Notes: generated by a model not told the origin, from the letters alone. A DNA stretch of 64,000 nucleotides from Bradyrhizobium yuanmingense (GCF_900094575.1 NZ_FMAE01000008.1:310001-374000), one strand, 5' to 3'; counted from the first letter of the stretch, positions 1-8,407 are shown. Program-made: numbers and translations.

Positions 1-49
1 CAAATGAAGAGTCCCAAGTCCCAAGTCTCAAGTTGCGGCGGTCCTGACA

Positions 50-292
50 GTGCCCACTCTCGACAAAGTCACCGTGGATCTCATGGTCGTCCTCGGGACG
101 ACCACGATGCCGATCCATCAAGTATTACGTCTTTCCCGCGGCGCCATCATCGAGCTGGACGCAACTGAGGCCGACGAAGTCAAGGTGCTCGCCAATAATC
201 TGCCGGTCGCCTCCGGCGTTGTGCTGGTCGACCGCAACAGAATCGCGGTCGAGGTCAAGCAGATGCTGCCGCGCTCGCCGGGGACGCGGTAG
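50..292 (+). CDS. fliN: FliN-like flagellar motor switch protein (SpoA domain)
   Basis: An 80-residue protein that is almost entirely one SpoA domain, the C-terminal fold of FliN/FliM, which builds the flagellar C-ring that sets rotation direction. Visible features are the VTVDLMVVLG strand, the LRLSRGAIIELD stretch and the VVLVDRNRIAVEV strand in the usual FliN order. The start is GTG at 50; an in-frame stop lies at 5-7, so the gene cannot extend far upstream. It is shorter than classical FliN (about 100-140 residues), but short versions of this kind occur in rhizobia. It is the only flagellar gene here and probably marks conserved backbone next to the accessory region. Family is secure; whether it is the main FliN of the cell cannot be told. 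Confidence 0.85.
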   Translation: MPTLDKVTVDLMVVLGTTTMPIHQVLRLSRGAIIELDATEADEVKVLANNLPVASGVVLVDRNRIAVEVKQMLPRSPGTR

Positions 293-295
293 GCC

Positions 296-315
296 CCCGG
301 TCACACGGGACCGGG
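296..315 (+). terminator. GC-rich hairpin after the FliN-like gene
   Basis: A perfect 7-bp inverted repeat, CCCGGTC (296-302) and GACCGGG (309-315), with a 6-nt loop, begins three bases after the stop codon. There is no following T-run, so it is either a weak intrinsic terminator or an mRNA-end stabiliser. Confidence 0.4.
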
Positions 316-488
316 CAAGCGGTAGCGGCCTGGGTATCCTATAAGGCCGATCTCCTGGGGAAGGGCGGCGTTTTTCCTGCCAAGCTTGTGGAATTCAGGG
401 CTTTTGCAGGCTTGTATCCCCCTGATGGATTTGTTAGATCGGCGCCGCTGATCCGGCCGCCCGAACGACCTCAGGCCGGCATCTCCTA

Positions 489-573
489 GCGCTCGTGGCG
501 GAACTGGTAGACGCGCTGCCTTGAGGTGGCAGTGGGTAACACCGTGGGGGTTCGAGTCCCTCCGAGCGCACCA
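489..573 (+). tRNA. tRNA-Leu (anticodon GAG)
   Basis: The 7-bp acceptor stem GCGCTCG (489-495) pairs with CGAGCGC (563-569), followed by discriminator A and an encoded CCA (571-573). The anticodon stem CTGCC (516-520) pairs with GGCAG (528-532) around a 7-base loop with GAG at 523-525. A long variable arm and the T-arm motif GGTTCGAGTCC are present, as expected for a class II leucine tRNA. The accessory region begins directly downstream, so this gene is a possible island insertion point. I found no second copy of its 3' end in the window. Confidence 0.97.
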
Positions 574-677
574 CAATTTGCAAATCGCTGGCGGGTTGCC
601 CACCGTGGCGGTGAATACGAGTGTGCAAGAGCCGTCGAAAGTGAACGCAAGCTCACTGTGTGGCTTGCTCGTTGCCC

Positions 678-890
678 TCAAGATTTCACCCCCCATCCTA
701 AGTAATGATGAGTTTCAGCGGAGAGCCGGCCGCAATGATCCCACGCCTGTCGGGCACGTTGCGGACGATTGGGGGCGGGGTAATCCGGGAAAATGCCTGG
801 CATGCTCAGTTGCCGACGCTGCTGTTGAGCTCGCCAAACAAAGCGGCGGATCGCGTCCACGTTCTTCGTCATCGAGTAGAGGTTGCACAC
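678..890 (-). pseudogene. Remnant of a SRAP (YedK/HMCES-like) gene, 5' part only
   Basis: Read from GTG at 890 the product begins MCNLYSMTKN and continues to PGIFPDYPAP, the characteristic N-terminus of SOS-response-associated peptidase proteins. Their Cys2, exposed after Met removal, crosslinks to abasic sites in single-stranded DNA. After about 38 residues the similarity stops in this frame; a +1 shift gives IVRNVPDRRG, which resembles the next conserved block (VRN...GRE), and a stop follows soon after. Intact SRAP proteins are about 200-260 residues long. It is therefore a frameshifted, truncated remnant. Its place just after the tRNA fits a decayed region at an island edge. Confidence 0.6.
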
Positions 891-1560
891 GTTCAGGTCT
901 CGGGAGGTGCCTGGCGAGGACGGTTGTCAGTTGCGGGTTTGGCATGCGCCAGCTCGCGGGTCGGTCAGACATACCCAGCTAGAACATAATGGGAACGAAA
1001 GAGGCGATACGGTCGCTCGTTATCGTTCTCCTCGCCCGTTGGGCATCGATGAAGCGGTCCTACACTAACGGGGATCCAGAAGAGCGCTTGCAATTCCATG
1101 CTGGCCTTCAACTCCAGGGAGCATAGTCGTCACAATTGCCCCTGAACTGCGGATGCCTTGCGTGCGATGTCTCATGCTCGGCGGCCTCGGGCGCGCGATG
1201 CCGACGATGATCGTCGTCTTTGTCCCGAGCGCCGTGCTTCCGCCCTTCTTACTCTCTCGCGGAGCCGCCTCAATTGGGCCAGCAGGCTGACGAGCTCGAT
1301 TCTTGTGTCACGCAGAACAGCCAGGCTGGAAATCCCACTACTCACTACAACACCCCCAAACAGGCCTTTGCCGAATTCGTGACGGAAGCTCGGATTTGTG
1401 GCGACGTGCCAACAACGTGTAAGCGATGGCCACCGGGGGCGTCGGTTCGTTTTACGACAATGCGCGAAAATATTCTAAATGGTTGCAATGCATTGCAACA
1501 GCAACGCGCTATCGGAAGGGGAATATCAACACACTCTCCGAAGCGCGCGCGTCATTTGCA
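891..1560. other. Gene-free stretch
   Basis: No reading frame here has a recognisable product, a convincing ribosome-binding site or a family motif on either strand. It most likely consists of decayed sequence between the SRAP remnant and the small CPxC gene. Confidence 0.5.
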
Positions 1561-1776
1561 TCAGCACGTTGGCGCTGTACGAGCTACCTCTACTGTTCTG
1601 ACGATCGGCTCCTCGACCCAGGCCTCGCGGGCAAACCAGTTGTGATTGGCCCGACAGTCCGGACAAAGAGTATTGCCGAAAAACACGATGCTTCGCAGGA
1701 AAGTCTCACGATCGGATTTGATGCCGGTCGGAATCGCGCGGCCGGATTGCGGACACTTGACCATGATCATGCCCAT
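1561..1776 (-). CDS. Small CPxC-containing protein (71 aa), function unknown
   Basis: Begins MGMIMVKCPQSGRAIPTGIK, then has VFFGNTLCPDCRANHNWFA. The two cysteine sites (CPxSG near residue 8 and CPDC near 38-41) look like a minimal metal-binding ribbon or redox pair. I recognise a family of short Bradyrhizobium proteins with the pattern KCPxTGRAIPTG...FCPxCRxxHEWFAK...W, for which I know no assigned function. The start at 1776 is supported by GGGAGG shortly upstream. The last 15 residues after EAWVEE look unlike the usual short tail, so the 3' end may be altered. It stands alone with no operon partner. Confidence 0.6.
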   Translation of the reverse strand: MGMIMVKCPQSGRAIPTGIKSDRETFLRSIVFFGNTLCPDCRANHNWFAREAWVEEPIVRTVEVARTAPTC

Positions 1777-2473
1777 ACGAGCCTCCCTGAAACACGTATT
1801 TGTCGAGAAAAAGGGCCGGCCGGCTGGAGTGCGCTCTCGTCGGTGCGGGTGACTTGGGGGGCATCGCACCTGGGGTCGTTGTTCGAGCAAAAGGGCAGCT
1901 TGCTCGTGACGACGCTTCTCCAACCGACCGGATTCCTGCTTGGCGAATTCTTGGGATAGCTGCGGGCTTTCGCCGCAACTCTGAATAATGTCCGACCTCA
2001 ACCGAACGCTTCTGGGAGGCGCCTAATAACCGTCATGTCGAAATACCCGCGACTTCGTGTCGAACGTTCCCCCTGCGACAAAACCATCAATTTCCTCTCG
2101 ACGGACAGATCAGCCAACCGCATCACTGGTGTCACTCCCCTCGGTGCAGTCCATTAACTATTCTCTTTTTTATTATTTGTGCAAATTAAAACTCGCCTTG
2201 TCGGTCTGATTTACGACTCTCGGCTGATTTATTTTTTTGCGCGGCGCGATGCATTACCGAAAAACGTCAGTCGCTTTTCTCGTAGGCTTCTGCAGGCCAC
2301 CATTCTCAAGTCGGTTCGGCACGTGGTTGCGCTTTGTCACGGTATTGAATGCTCGCCCGAGGTTCAAATATGAAACAAATTTTGATTATAAGCAAAATCT
2401 GCAAATCTCGTTGGTTAATTGCTGCCGATCACGTAAGGTACACTCGTCCAGGTTTCTTCGGCTGGAGGAGACA
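1777..2473. other. Intergenic region with an AT-rich island
   Basis: About 700 bp without a credible gene. It contains an AT-rich island at about 2155-2200, including CAAATTAAA at 2182-2190, a nine-base word that recurs in three other intergenic islands here. A purine-rich stretch GGAGGAG lies just before the start codon at 2474. The region probably contains the promoter for the following small gene and trio; no -35/-10 pair is assigned. Confidence 0.45.
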
Positions 2474-2719
2474 ATGTGGGAATTAATTCTTAACGAGTAC
2501 AACCTCACCTCGGAGACGCTGCAGCTGGCTCAGATGCGCGCAGAATTGGTCAGCATTGGCGAGAAGGAACGCATTCTAAGAGAACGGAGTGCCGATCGCG
2601 AAGCTTATCGGTACCTATTGGATGCTCATCGGTCGATCGCCAGGCCGAGCCTCATGGGAGAGCAGGGGTTGAACATCTCTCCTCAAGACGGGGGCAAGGA
2701 CGGTCAGCTCGCGGCATGA
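2474..2719 (+). CDS. 81-residue charged helical protein, unknown function
   Basis: Starts at ATG 2474 with a good GGAGGAG ribosome-binding site. The sequence begins MWELILNEYNLT and is rich in Glu, Arg and Leu through residue 55, suggesting one or two amphipathic helices, followed by a Gly/Asp/Gln-rich tail ending GQLAA. No signal peptide, membrane segment or cysteine is present. I recognise no family. It is the first gene of a same-strand set with a PqqD/HPr-kinase-like fusion about 200 bp downstream and a nucleotidyltransferase after that. PqqD-type domains bind leader peptides, so this protein is a candidate partner or substrate, but that is inference from position only. Confidence 0.55.
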   Translation: MWELILNEYNLTSETLQLAQMRAELVSIGEKERILRERSADREAYRYLLDAHRSIARPSLMGEQGLNISPQDGGKDGQLAA

Positions 2720-2915
2720 CCAGCCGGATTGACATGTCCAAACGAGCCGGACCGGTGGCGTGTGTTCGGGTGAACGAAATCGCAGGCGCCGCAGACCGGG
2801 CTAGATTGAGTCTCGCAGGTGGCGGCGGGTCCGCTTGTCCGGTGCCGCGACAACATCGCATCCCGGCGGCTGTCGCCGCCTCGCCGGTACAGGCGAGGCA
2901 GAATGGTTCACATTG

Positions 2916-4043
2916 GTGGAAGCCGTGCTGGAAAGATCGTCGGCAGAGATAGTATTGAGACCGGCTCCGGATGCAGTATTCGCGCTGTTGGATGGTCGAC
3001 CAATGATCTTCAGCGAAGCGGGGCAGAAGATTTTTGAACTCGACCGAGTAGGGGCATTCATCTGGTGCAAGTTAGGGGAAGGCTCCTCGCTTGGAGACAT
3101 TTATCGGGGGCTTGCGGCGCAAGGCATTGACGAGCACACGGCACGCCAGTTCACGCGACAGGTCGTAGATGTCTGGGTCGATCGAGCGTTGCTCGAAGTC
3201 GATTGGCGAATGCCGACCGATTGCGCCTTCTCAGCTCATCTGGGTCGCCACAGAATAGACATCCGGGCTGCAAATCCGGACCTCTTGAGGCGGCTGCTGT
3301 CGCCATTCAGTGTGTCGGACCAGAGTGCCGGCGGCGACGGCGACATCGCGATCGAGGCAATGATGCTGGATGAACAAGTGTTCTTGCGCGCAGAAGATTC
3401 CAGCATTTCCAGATGCGAAGTCGATGCACTAGCCCCTACGATCAAAGCTCACGTCACCGAGCGGCTTATTCGAAACATTCGCTGGGTGTTCTCCCTTCAT
3501 GCCGCTTCTCTCGTGAACGACGGCATGGGCCTGTTGTTATGCGGCCATCCGGGAGCAGGAAAGTCTACCCTCACATTGCAGCTGGTGGACGCCGGATTTC
3601 GGTACGCTGGCGATGACGTCGCGCTGGTTGGCGGTGACGGAACGATCTGCGGAGTACCGTTTGCGCTCACCCTCAAGGAAGGATCGTGGGACTTGCTCTC
3701 GCGACTACATGGCGACCGCTACGATGCGACGCATTGCCGCTCCGACGGCGTTCGGGTGCGGTACGTACCCATTCCTGATGCGCAGAACGAAAGCTTCTCC
3801 GCAGGCTGGATCATCTTCTTGAACCGGGTCGCGAGCGGTCCGACCGAACTAACCGAAATAGATCGTCTGGCTTCGATGAAGCGGCTCATCGAGCACGCAT
3901 TCGCCAGCGATGGTAGACTGTCGCAGACTGGCTTTCTTGCTTTAAGGCGCATTGTCGCGGGTGCGCAATCGCTTCAACTCACCTACTGCGAGGCCGGAGA
4001 GGCTCGGCGCCTGCTTGTGGATCTGTGCAATGGCAAGGCATAG
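2916..4043 (+). CDS. PqqD domain fused to HPr kinase-like P-loop domain
   Basis: The N-terminal part (about residues 10-95) reads as a PqqD/RRE domain, with a bounded strand (FALLDG), helix (AGQKIFELDRVGAFIW) and a second helical pair; such domains bind peptide leaders in PqqA- and lasso-peptide-type pathways. The C-terminal part has a P-loop GHPGAGKST at about residues 210-218 and FRYAGDDVALV about 15 residues later, the arrangement of HprK-like kinases. Families of this kind are known as HPr-rel-A system proteins, and a kinase of this type modifies lasso-peptide precursors. The start is uncertain: GTG 2916 or 2925 or TTG 2835 are all in frame, and TAG at 2802 blocks extension. The stop overlaps the next gene by 14 nt, indicating translational coupling. 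Substrate unknown. Confidence 0.75.
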   Translation: MEAVLERSSAEIVLRPAPDAVFALLDGRPMIFSEAGQKIFELDRVGAFIWCKLGEGSSLGDIYRGLAAQGIDEHTARQFTRQVVDVWVDRALLEVDWRMPTDCAFSAHLGRHRIDIRAANPDLLRRLLSPFSVSDQSAGGDGDIAIEAMMLDEQVFLRAEDSSISRCEVDALAPTIKAHVTERLIRNIRWVFSLHAASLVNDGMGLLLCGHPGAGKSTLTLQLVDAGFRYAGDDVALVGGDGTICGVPFALTLKEGSWDLLSRLHGDRYDATHCRSDGVRVRYVPIPDAQNESFSAGWIIFLNRVASGPTELTEIDRLASMKRLIEHAFASDGRLSQTGFLALRRIVAGAQSLQLTYCEAGEARRLLVDLCNGKA

Positions 4044-5109
4044 CAGCGCGGTCAGGAGCCTCTGCAATTGCTTGCGAGGCATGCCGCCTGTCGACATGGA
4101 GTGGACCTCAGTCATCGGGCTCGCAAATCAGACCCTGACGACGCCGGCGCTCATCGACTTTGTCGACAAATTCGCGTCGGTGCTGCCGGAGGACGTCTGC
4201 GCCTATATTCGCCATATCCACCGCCGAAACGGGCTGCGCAATAACCGCCTCGTCGCTCAACTCGAAGAGGCCGTCGTTGCGCTGAACGGTCATGGCATTA
4301 CGCCGGTCCTACTCAAGGGGGCTTCGACACTGGCGACCGCGCCCGAGGCGCGAAGAGGTGTTCGGATAATGTCCGATCTGGATATCATGGTCATGCCGGA
4401 CGAGGCCAGAACGGCAGTGGCCGCGCTATCTGGAATTGGTTACGATATCCATAACCAGACCCCTCCCGAAAGCCATAGATGGTATGCCGATCTGAATCGC
4501 CCCCAGGATGTCGGGTCGATCGACCTGCAGCAGGCAGCTCCAGGTCCTGCGTACCTCTACCAGAACTTCGGGCATGCGCTGAACCATTGTATTCCTGCGC
4601 CGCTCGGACGGGCGCGCGTATATATCCCCACGCCAACCTTCCAAGCGCTGATGTTGATCATCCATGATCAGTTTCAAGACTATGGTTATTGGCTCGGCGA
4701 CCTCGACCTGCGGCACCTTGTTGAATTGCGCGACCTAAGCCATTCAGCCGAGCCTGTCGACTGGGAGAAGCTTACCTCTCGTGTCTCGGGCGACTTGATG
4801 AAGAACGCGGTTGAAACCCAGCTGATCGCCGTTGCCGAGCTGCTTGGCGTCGATATTCCACACGCGTTGCGCTCCCGACTGATTCCTCGCCTGCAGTTCA
4901 TGCGTCAGTTGATGCAAGCACGCTTTCCGGCTACGCGCGTGCCTCTCCTGGCGATGAGCCTTCTGGACTTCAGAAACTACCGCAGAGAGGCAACTATCGT
5001 CTCGACAAAAACAGGGGCGAACCGACGGGGATTGTGGACTGTGCCAAGAGCTAGCACCTTACGACTTCTTTTGAACGCGACGACCGCAGCTCGTGCGGGC
5101 AAGGTCTAA
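4030..5109 (+). CDS. Nucleotidyltransferase family protein (PF14907-like)
   Basis: A 359-residue cytosolic protein with the signature of the large, poorly characterised nucleotidyltransferase family found in capsule and lasso-peptide clusters: VLLKGASTL near residue 95 and MSDLDIMV near residue 116, where the D-x-D would hold the metal. The rest is mainly helical. The ATG at 4030 lies 14 nt inside the preceding kinase-like gene, so the two are very probably co-translated. Lasso-peptide clusters of the paeninodin type also pair an HprK-like kinase with such a protein, which supports a shared pathway. The reaction and substrate are not known for this family in general, so a nucleotidyl transfer is inferred from motif only. 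Confidence 0.75.
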   Translation: MARHSSAVRSLCNCLRGMPPVDMEWTSVIGLANQTLTTPALIDFVDKFASVLPEDVCAYIRHIHRRNGLRNNRLVAQLEEAVVALNGHGITPVLLKGASTLATAPEARRGVRIMSDLDIMVMPDEARTAVAALSGIGYDIHNQTPPESHRWYADLNRPQDVGSIDLQQAAPGPAYLYQNFGHALNHCIPAPLGRARVYIPTPTFQALMLIIHDQFQDYGYWLGDLDLRHLVELRDLSHSAEPVDWEKLTSRVSGDLMKNAVETQLIAVAELLGVDIPHALRSRLIPRLQFMRQLMQARFPATRVPLLAMSLLDFRNYRREATIVSTKTGANRRGLWTVPRASTLRLLLNATTAARAGKV

Positions 5110-5255
5110 GGCCAGCGAACGTCATCGCTGTCGCGATTGAGGCGTCGGTTGGCCAAGCGGGTTTTCGATCCGCCGCCTGTTCGAGGTGGAATTCGCCGCT
5201 CGGGACGCACGGTGGAAATTCCCAGCTCAATGCGGTGTGTCCGACTTTCGCGCAT

Positions 5256-5648
5256 CTAGGAATGCTCTCGACCACCAGCATTCCGTTCGGACGATTCACC
5301 GTTCTCGGGGATCTTGAACTCCTCGAGCGTGTGGCCCGATTGCAGGGCGGCAACGAGCCAGCGGGGCTGCTTACCACGTCCGGACCAAGTCTCTGTTGGC
5401 TGAAGCGGATTGAAGTATTTCGGCACGACCTTCGGGTATTTGCGACGAGGCGGCTGGCCTGTTCCCGCCTCAGTCGCCCCGCTTTCAGCTCCGCCGAGTT
5501 GATCCGGCTGGTTGAGCTGCGCAAGACGCTTTTCTAGCTCTCGCTTTTCGGCGGTGATCTTTTCGGCGAGAATCTTTGTCAGCTCCTCGTGAAGGAGCCA
5601 AAGTTCCTCAAAATCCATGGCTTCGAGATCTTGCCTTCGCATTAGCAT
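5256..5648 (-). CDS. H-NS family nucleoid-associated protein (copy 1)
   Basis: A 130-residue DNA-binding protein. Residues 5-48 form a charged oligomerisation helix (MDFEELWLLHEEL ... RELEKRLAQL); a flexible linker follows, then the C-terminal DNA-binding module with KYFNP and TWSGRGKQPRWL (about 78-97), the AT-hook-like loop that recognises AT-rich minor groove. Two starts are possible, ATG 5648 and ATG 5642. It faces left, divergent from a second H-NS gene at 6359, with an AT-rich spacer between them. Such proteins silence AT-rich, horizontally acquired DNA; here the likely targets are the many AT-rich islands of the locus. Family is secure, targets inferred. Confidence 0.9.
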   Translation of the reverse strand: MLMRRQDLEAMDFEELWLLHEELTKILAEKITAEKRELEKRLAQLNQPDQLGGAESGATEAGTGQPPRRKYPKVVPKYFNPLQPTETWSGRGKQPRWLVAALQSGHTLEEFKIPENGESSERNAGGREHS

Positions 5649-6358
5649 TTCTCGACACCGTTCGACTGACCCGTCGTCATCCAGCCATTCTTCGTCCGAG
5701 TGACAAATGAATGTTTGACCAAATCAGTGCTCAAATTGACCATGCAATAAATCTATTATATATTATTTAATAATTAATGCGACGATTATTTTATTAATTG
5801 ATCTTGGTGGCAAAGAATCTTGCGAAGATGCGTAGAGGAGGCATGGTTTGATCGAGTATCCTCTTGAACGTCTTCAGGATTCAGTCGGCCGGTTTGCGGC
5901 TCCGTCGACAGTGTTGTCCGATATCCGGGCCCTGAGCTTCCAAATCGAGCTCAGACGGCGCGCGCTGAAGGATATTGGGATTATTAGCTGCCGTTTGCGT
6001 CTCTGGGGAGGCCGCAAGGCGGTAGGCCAGCCGAGGCTTAAGAAAAGCAGTCCGGCGCGTCAGCATCTAATGCTGCGGCGTGGCAGGTCCCTGACGGGAT
6101 CGGCTCATATGCCATCTCTGATGGGGCTTGAGCAGTTCCCGCGCGGTGATTAAGCAAATAGATGTGCGCATCTCCTGTACGCGGTTAAATTGTGCGGATC
6201 GCTCATTTTCCCGGCTTGATTATTAACGTGGACCCAGTTATCTGGAGCGTCAGTTCCAGTTCGGTTCCAAACATTCTTCTGGGATAATCGGGCTCTCTGT
6301 CTTGATTAATATATCGACAGAGGCAATATTGGGTTGGGCGCAACTACACGGTGAGATC
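5649..6358. other. Divergent intergenic region between two H-NS genes
   Basis: About 710 bp with a strongly AT-rich core at about 5735-5800 (runs of TTATATATTATTTAATAATTA type). It probably contains promoters for both H-NS-like genes and is a plausible autoregulatory binding site. A 101-codon frame from TTG 5848 has a GAGGAGG-like site upstream, but its product resembles nothing and is not called. Confidence 0.5.
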
Positions 6359-6727
6359 ATGGCGGCTAAGAAACTTGAGTTAGAAGCGATGTCCCTTGAC
6401 GATCTCTGGTCGCTTCATGAGGAAATCAGCGGGATCCTGTCTGACCGGATCAAAGCGGAAAAGAACGAACTGGAAAAGCGCTTAGCGGCACTTGGGGGCG
6501 GGATGGCTGTTTTGGCGGATTCGAGCCCGGCAGGCGCGTCTTCGACCGGCAAGCCGAGACGCAAATATCCTCGGGTGCTGCCGAAATATCGGAATCCGCA
6601 GACGGCCGAGACCTGGTCGGGACGTGGTAAGCGGCCGCGCTGGTTGGTTGCCGCAATGAAGTCTGGCCGGAGAATTGAAGAGTTTCGCATTGGCGAAGCA
6701 AGTCCGAAGCTTCGCCAGCGTGCGTGA
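6359..6727 (+). CDS. H-NS family nucleoid-associated protein (copy 2)
   Basis: A 122-residue paralogue of the protein at 5256. It shares the N-terminal pattern EAMxxxxLWxLHEEI, the KAEKxELEKRLA coiled segment and the C-terminal RRKYPRVLPKY...TWSGRGKRPRWLVAAMKSG-type module (DNA-binding loop near residues 85-91). ATG 6359 is chosen because the homology with copy 1 begins there; an in-frame TTG at 6302 would add 19 unrelated residues. The two copies differ mainly in the linker, so both are probably functional and could form mixed oligomers. It sits directly before the exopolysaccharide genes and may be their local silencer; that is inference. Confidence 0.9.
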   Translation: MAAKKLELEAMSLDDLWSLHEEISGILSDRIKAEKNELEKRLAALGGGMAVLADSSPAGASSTGKPRRKYPRVLPKYRNPQTAETWSGRGKRPRWLVAAMKSGRRIEEFRIGEASPKLRQRA

Positions 6728-6789
6728 CTAATCGGTAATTGGCAGGAGTGTAAGGGCCAATAAGAGGCGCTACTCGCATGATCTGTGCT

Positions 6790-8259
6790 CTAGTAGGCAT
6801 TGCGCCCTCGCAAGACCTCTACCGGAGTTCGCAGGAGGATTGCGAGATCCAACCCAAGACTCCAGTTGTCGATGTACCAGAGATCATATTGGACACGTGT
6901 TTCGACCATGACTGCTGTGGGAGTGGCGCCCCGGCAGCCATGGACTTGAGCCCAGCCAGTCAATCCCGGCCTGACCCGGTGCCGAAGCGCGTAGTTTCGC
7001 ACAAGCTTGTCAAATTCACTGTCGTGAGCCACGGCGTGAGGACGCGGGCCCACGAGCGACATGCTGCCATCGAGAACGTTTAGCAGTTGCGGCAATTCAT
7101 CGAAGCTCATTCGGCGCAGCCATTTGCCGACGCGGGTAACGCGTCGATCGGCGCGGTTGGCCTGAAGAATTACGGGCCCGTCCTCGAGCACACGCATGGT
7201 CCGGAATTTACGGATCAAGAAGATTCGGCCGTTAAAGCCACAGCGTTGCTGCCGAAAGAATACAGGACCCGGGGAATCTAACTTGATCGCCACCGCGGTG
7301 AGCGCAAGCAGCGGGGCGAGCATCACCAATGCGAGGCCCGCACCGATAACGTCAATCGTCCGCTTGATCGCGCACTCCAGCGGTGTGAGGGGGCCACGCT
7401 GGAGCTCTACACAAACGGCGCTTCCAAGACTCCGCTTGGGGTGTCGAAGCAATTCGGATGTCGTGCCAACGGGCACGAATATAATCGGGAAGGGCAAAAC
7501 GCGCAGATCGGCAACAAAGGCTCGCAGTTCGGGCCATCGCTCCGGTTCAGCTTCCACCACCACCTGATCAAGATGGCAAGTGCGGATGTAGTCGATGACG
7601 CGCGTCGTGAGCCGCCTTCGGCAGGCAGGACCGAAGCCTAACGGAGGCAAGCTGAACCGTTTCTTGACGAGATACCCGTGCATCGACAAGGTCTCGGACA
7701 ATCCCACGTTCTTCGCCAATGGTTGATCGCTGATCAGAACAATGTTTGTAGTGGCGAACCTCCTGCCGCTCAGGGCCCTTCCGAGAAGCACCTTGACTCC
7801 CCACCGTTCGCCCAAAAGTAAGCTCAGGCTCAAGACCGCGAAGAGCAGGCCTGGGTGCTGAGAGGTCTCCGGGCGAATTGCGAAGCCGTACACCGCCAAG
7901 ATGAAAAGTACTGAAGACATCCAAGCTAAACAGACCGCGCGCATCTGGTTTCGGAGGACGAGGAGCTCAACCGGCTGATAAAGGCCGTAGGTCTTCAGCA
8001 GGCAAACGAGACAAGCTGCGCTAACCAGCGCCAAGCCAAGGGCGTTGGCCAAGTTGGCCGCGGCTTGCCCATACTGAGCTTGGTAAAGCAATGTAGAGAC
8101 GAGACTGGCGAACAGAATAGTCGCAACATCAGCACCGAGCACCACGTGCTCGATCGCGTCATAACGGAGGGGCCATTTGGGCTCGCGGAATACCGTCGGT
8201 TCGGGACTGAGGCGATCCGTAACCTCCCGATCGGGGAAATGTCGGTTCACGAAATTCAT
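6790..8259 (-). CDS. Polyprenyl glycosylphosphotransferase (WcaJ/ExoY-type priming sugar transferase)
   Basis: A 489-residue membrane enzyme that starts polysaccharide repeat-unit synthesis by moving a sugar-1-phosphate from a UDP-sugar to undecaprenyl phosphate. The N-terminal half has several hydrophobic segments (for example ATILFASLVSTLLY and LFAVLSLSLLLG). The catalytic C-terminal domain begins near residue 295 after a membrane segment and shows SPGPVFFRQQRCG, KFRTM, DELPQLLNV, VGPRPH and PGLTGWAQV, all diagnostic of the bacterial sugar transferase family. Full length is normal for the long (PssA/WcaJ-like) type. It is transcribed left from an AT-rich promoter region at 8260-8310. Which sugar is transferred cannot be read from sequence. 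Confidence 0.93.
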   Translation of the reverse strand: MNFVNRHFPDREVTDRLSPEPTVFREPKWPLRYDAIEHVVLGADVATILFASLVSTLLYQAQYGQAAANLANALGLALVSAACLVCLLKTYGLYQPVELLVLRNQMRAVCLAWMSSVLFILAVYGFAIRPETSQHPGLLFAVLSLSLLLGERWGVKVLLGRALSGRRFATTNIVLISDQPLAKNVGLSETLSMHGYLVKKRFSLPPLGFGPACRRRLTTRVIDYIRTCHLDQVVVEAEPERWPELRAFVADLRVLPFPIIFVPVGTTSELLRHPKRSLGSAVCVELQRGPLTPLECAIKRTIDVIGAGLALVMLAPLLALTAVAIKLDSPGPVFFRQQRCGFNGRIFLIRKFRTMRVLEDGPVILQANRADRRVTRVGKWLRRMSFDELPQLLNVLDGSMSLVGPRPHAVAHDSEFDKLVRNYALRHRVRPGLTGWAQVHGCRGATPTAVMVETRVQYDLWYIDNWSLGLDLAILLRTPVEVLRGRNAY

Positions 8260-8407
8260 GTGCCGGGGGCTCTGCGATTTAATATTTAATTATTTATTAA
8301 TTAATCGCGCTTATCAAGCAAAAACCCGGGTTCCGCAAATTTAATGGCGTGCGCCCCTTTGTCGCCGATCTGCGATCGTGGCGTGGGCTGAGGCGCGGCT
8401 CTTGAGG
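8260..8407. promoter_or_regulatory. AT-rich island upstream of the sugar transferase gene
   Basis: Positions 8278-8310 are almost purely A/T (TTTAATATTTAATTATTTAT-like) within GC-rich surroundings, immediately upstream of the minus-strand priming transferase. It is a likely promoter and H-NS nucleation site. No precise -35/-10 assignment is made. Confidence 0.45.

Noticed and set aside
1..34. Heptad-like repeat AAGTCCC AAGTCCC AAGTCTC at the left edge
   Set aside because: Only three imperfect units at the cut edge of the window; nothing can be concluded without upstream sequence.
2237..2473. Upstream in-frame extension of the 81-residue protein
   Set aside because: The extension has poor ribosome-binding context and low-complexity translation, while ATG 2474 has a strong GGAGGAG site.
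5848..6153. Open frame of 101 codons from TTG with a GAGGAGG-like site
   Set aside because: The product has no recognisable family or structure, the start is rare, and it lies in the regulatory spacer between the two H-NS genes.
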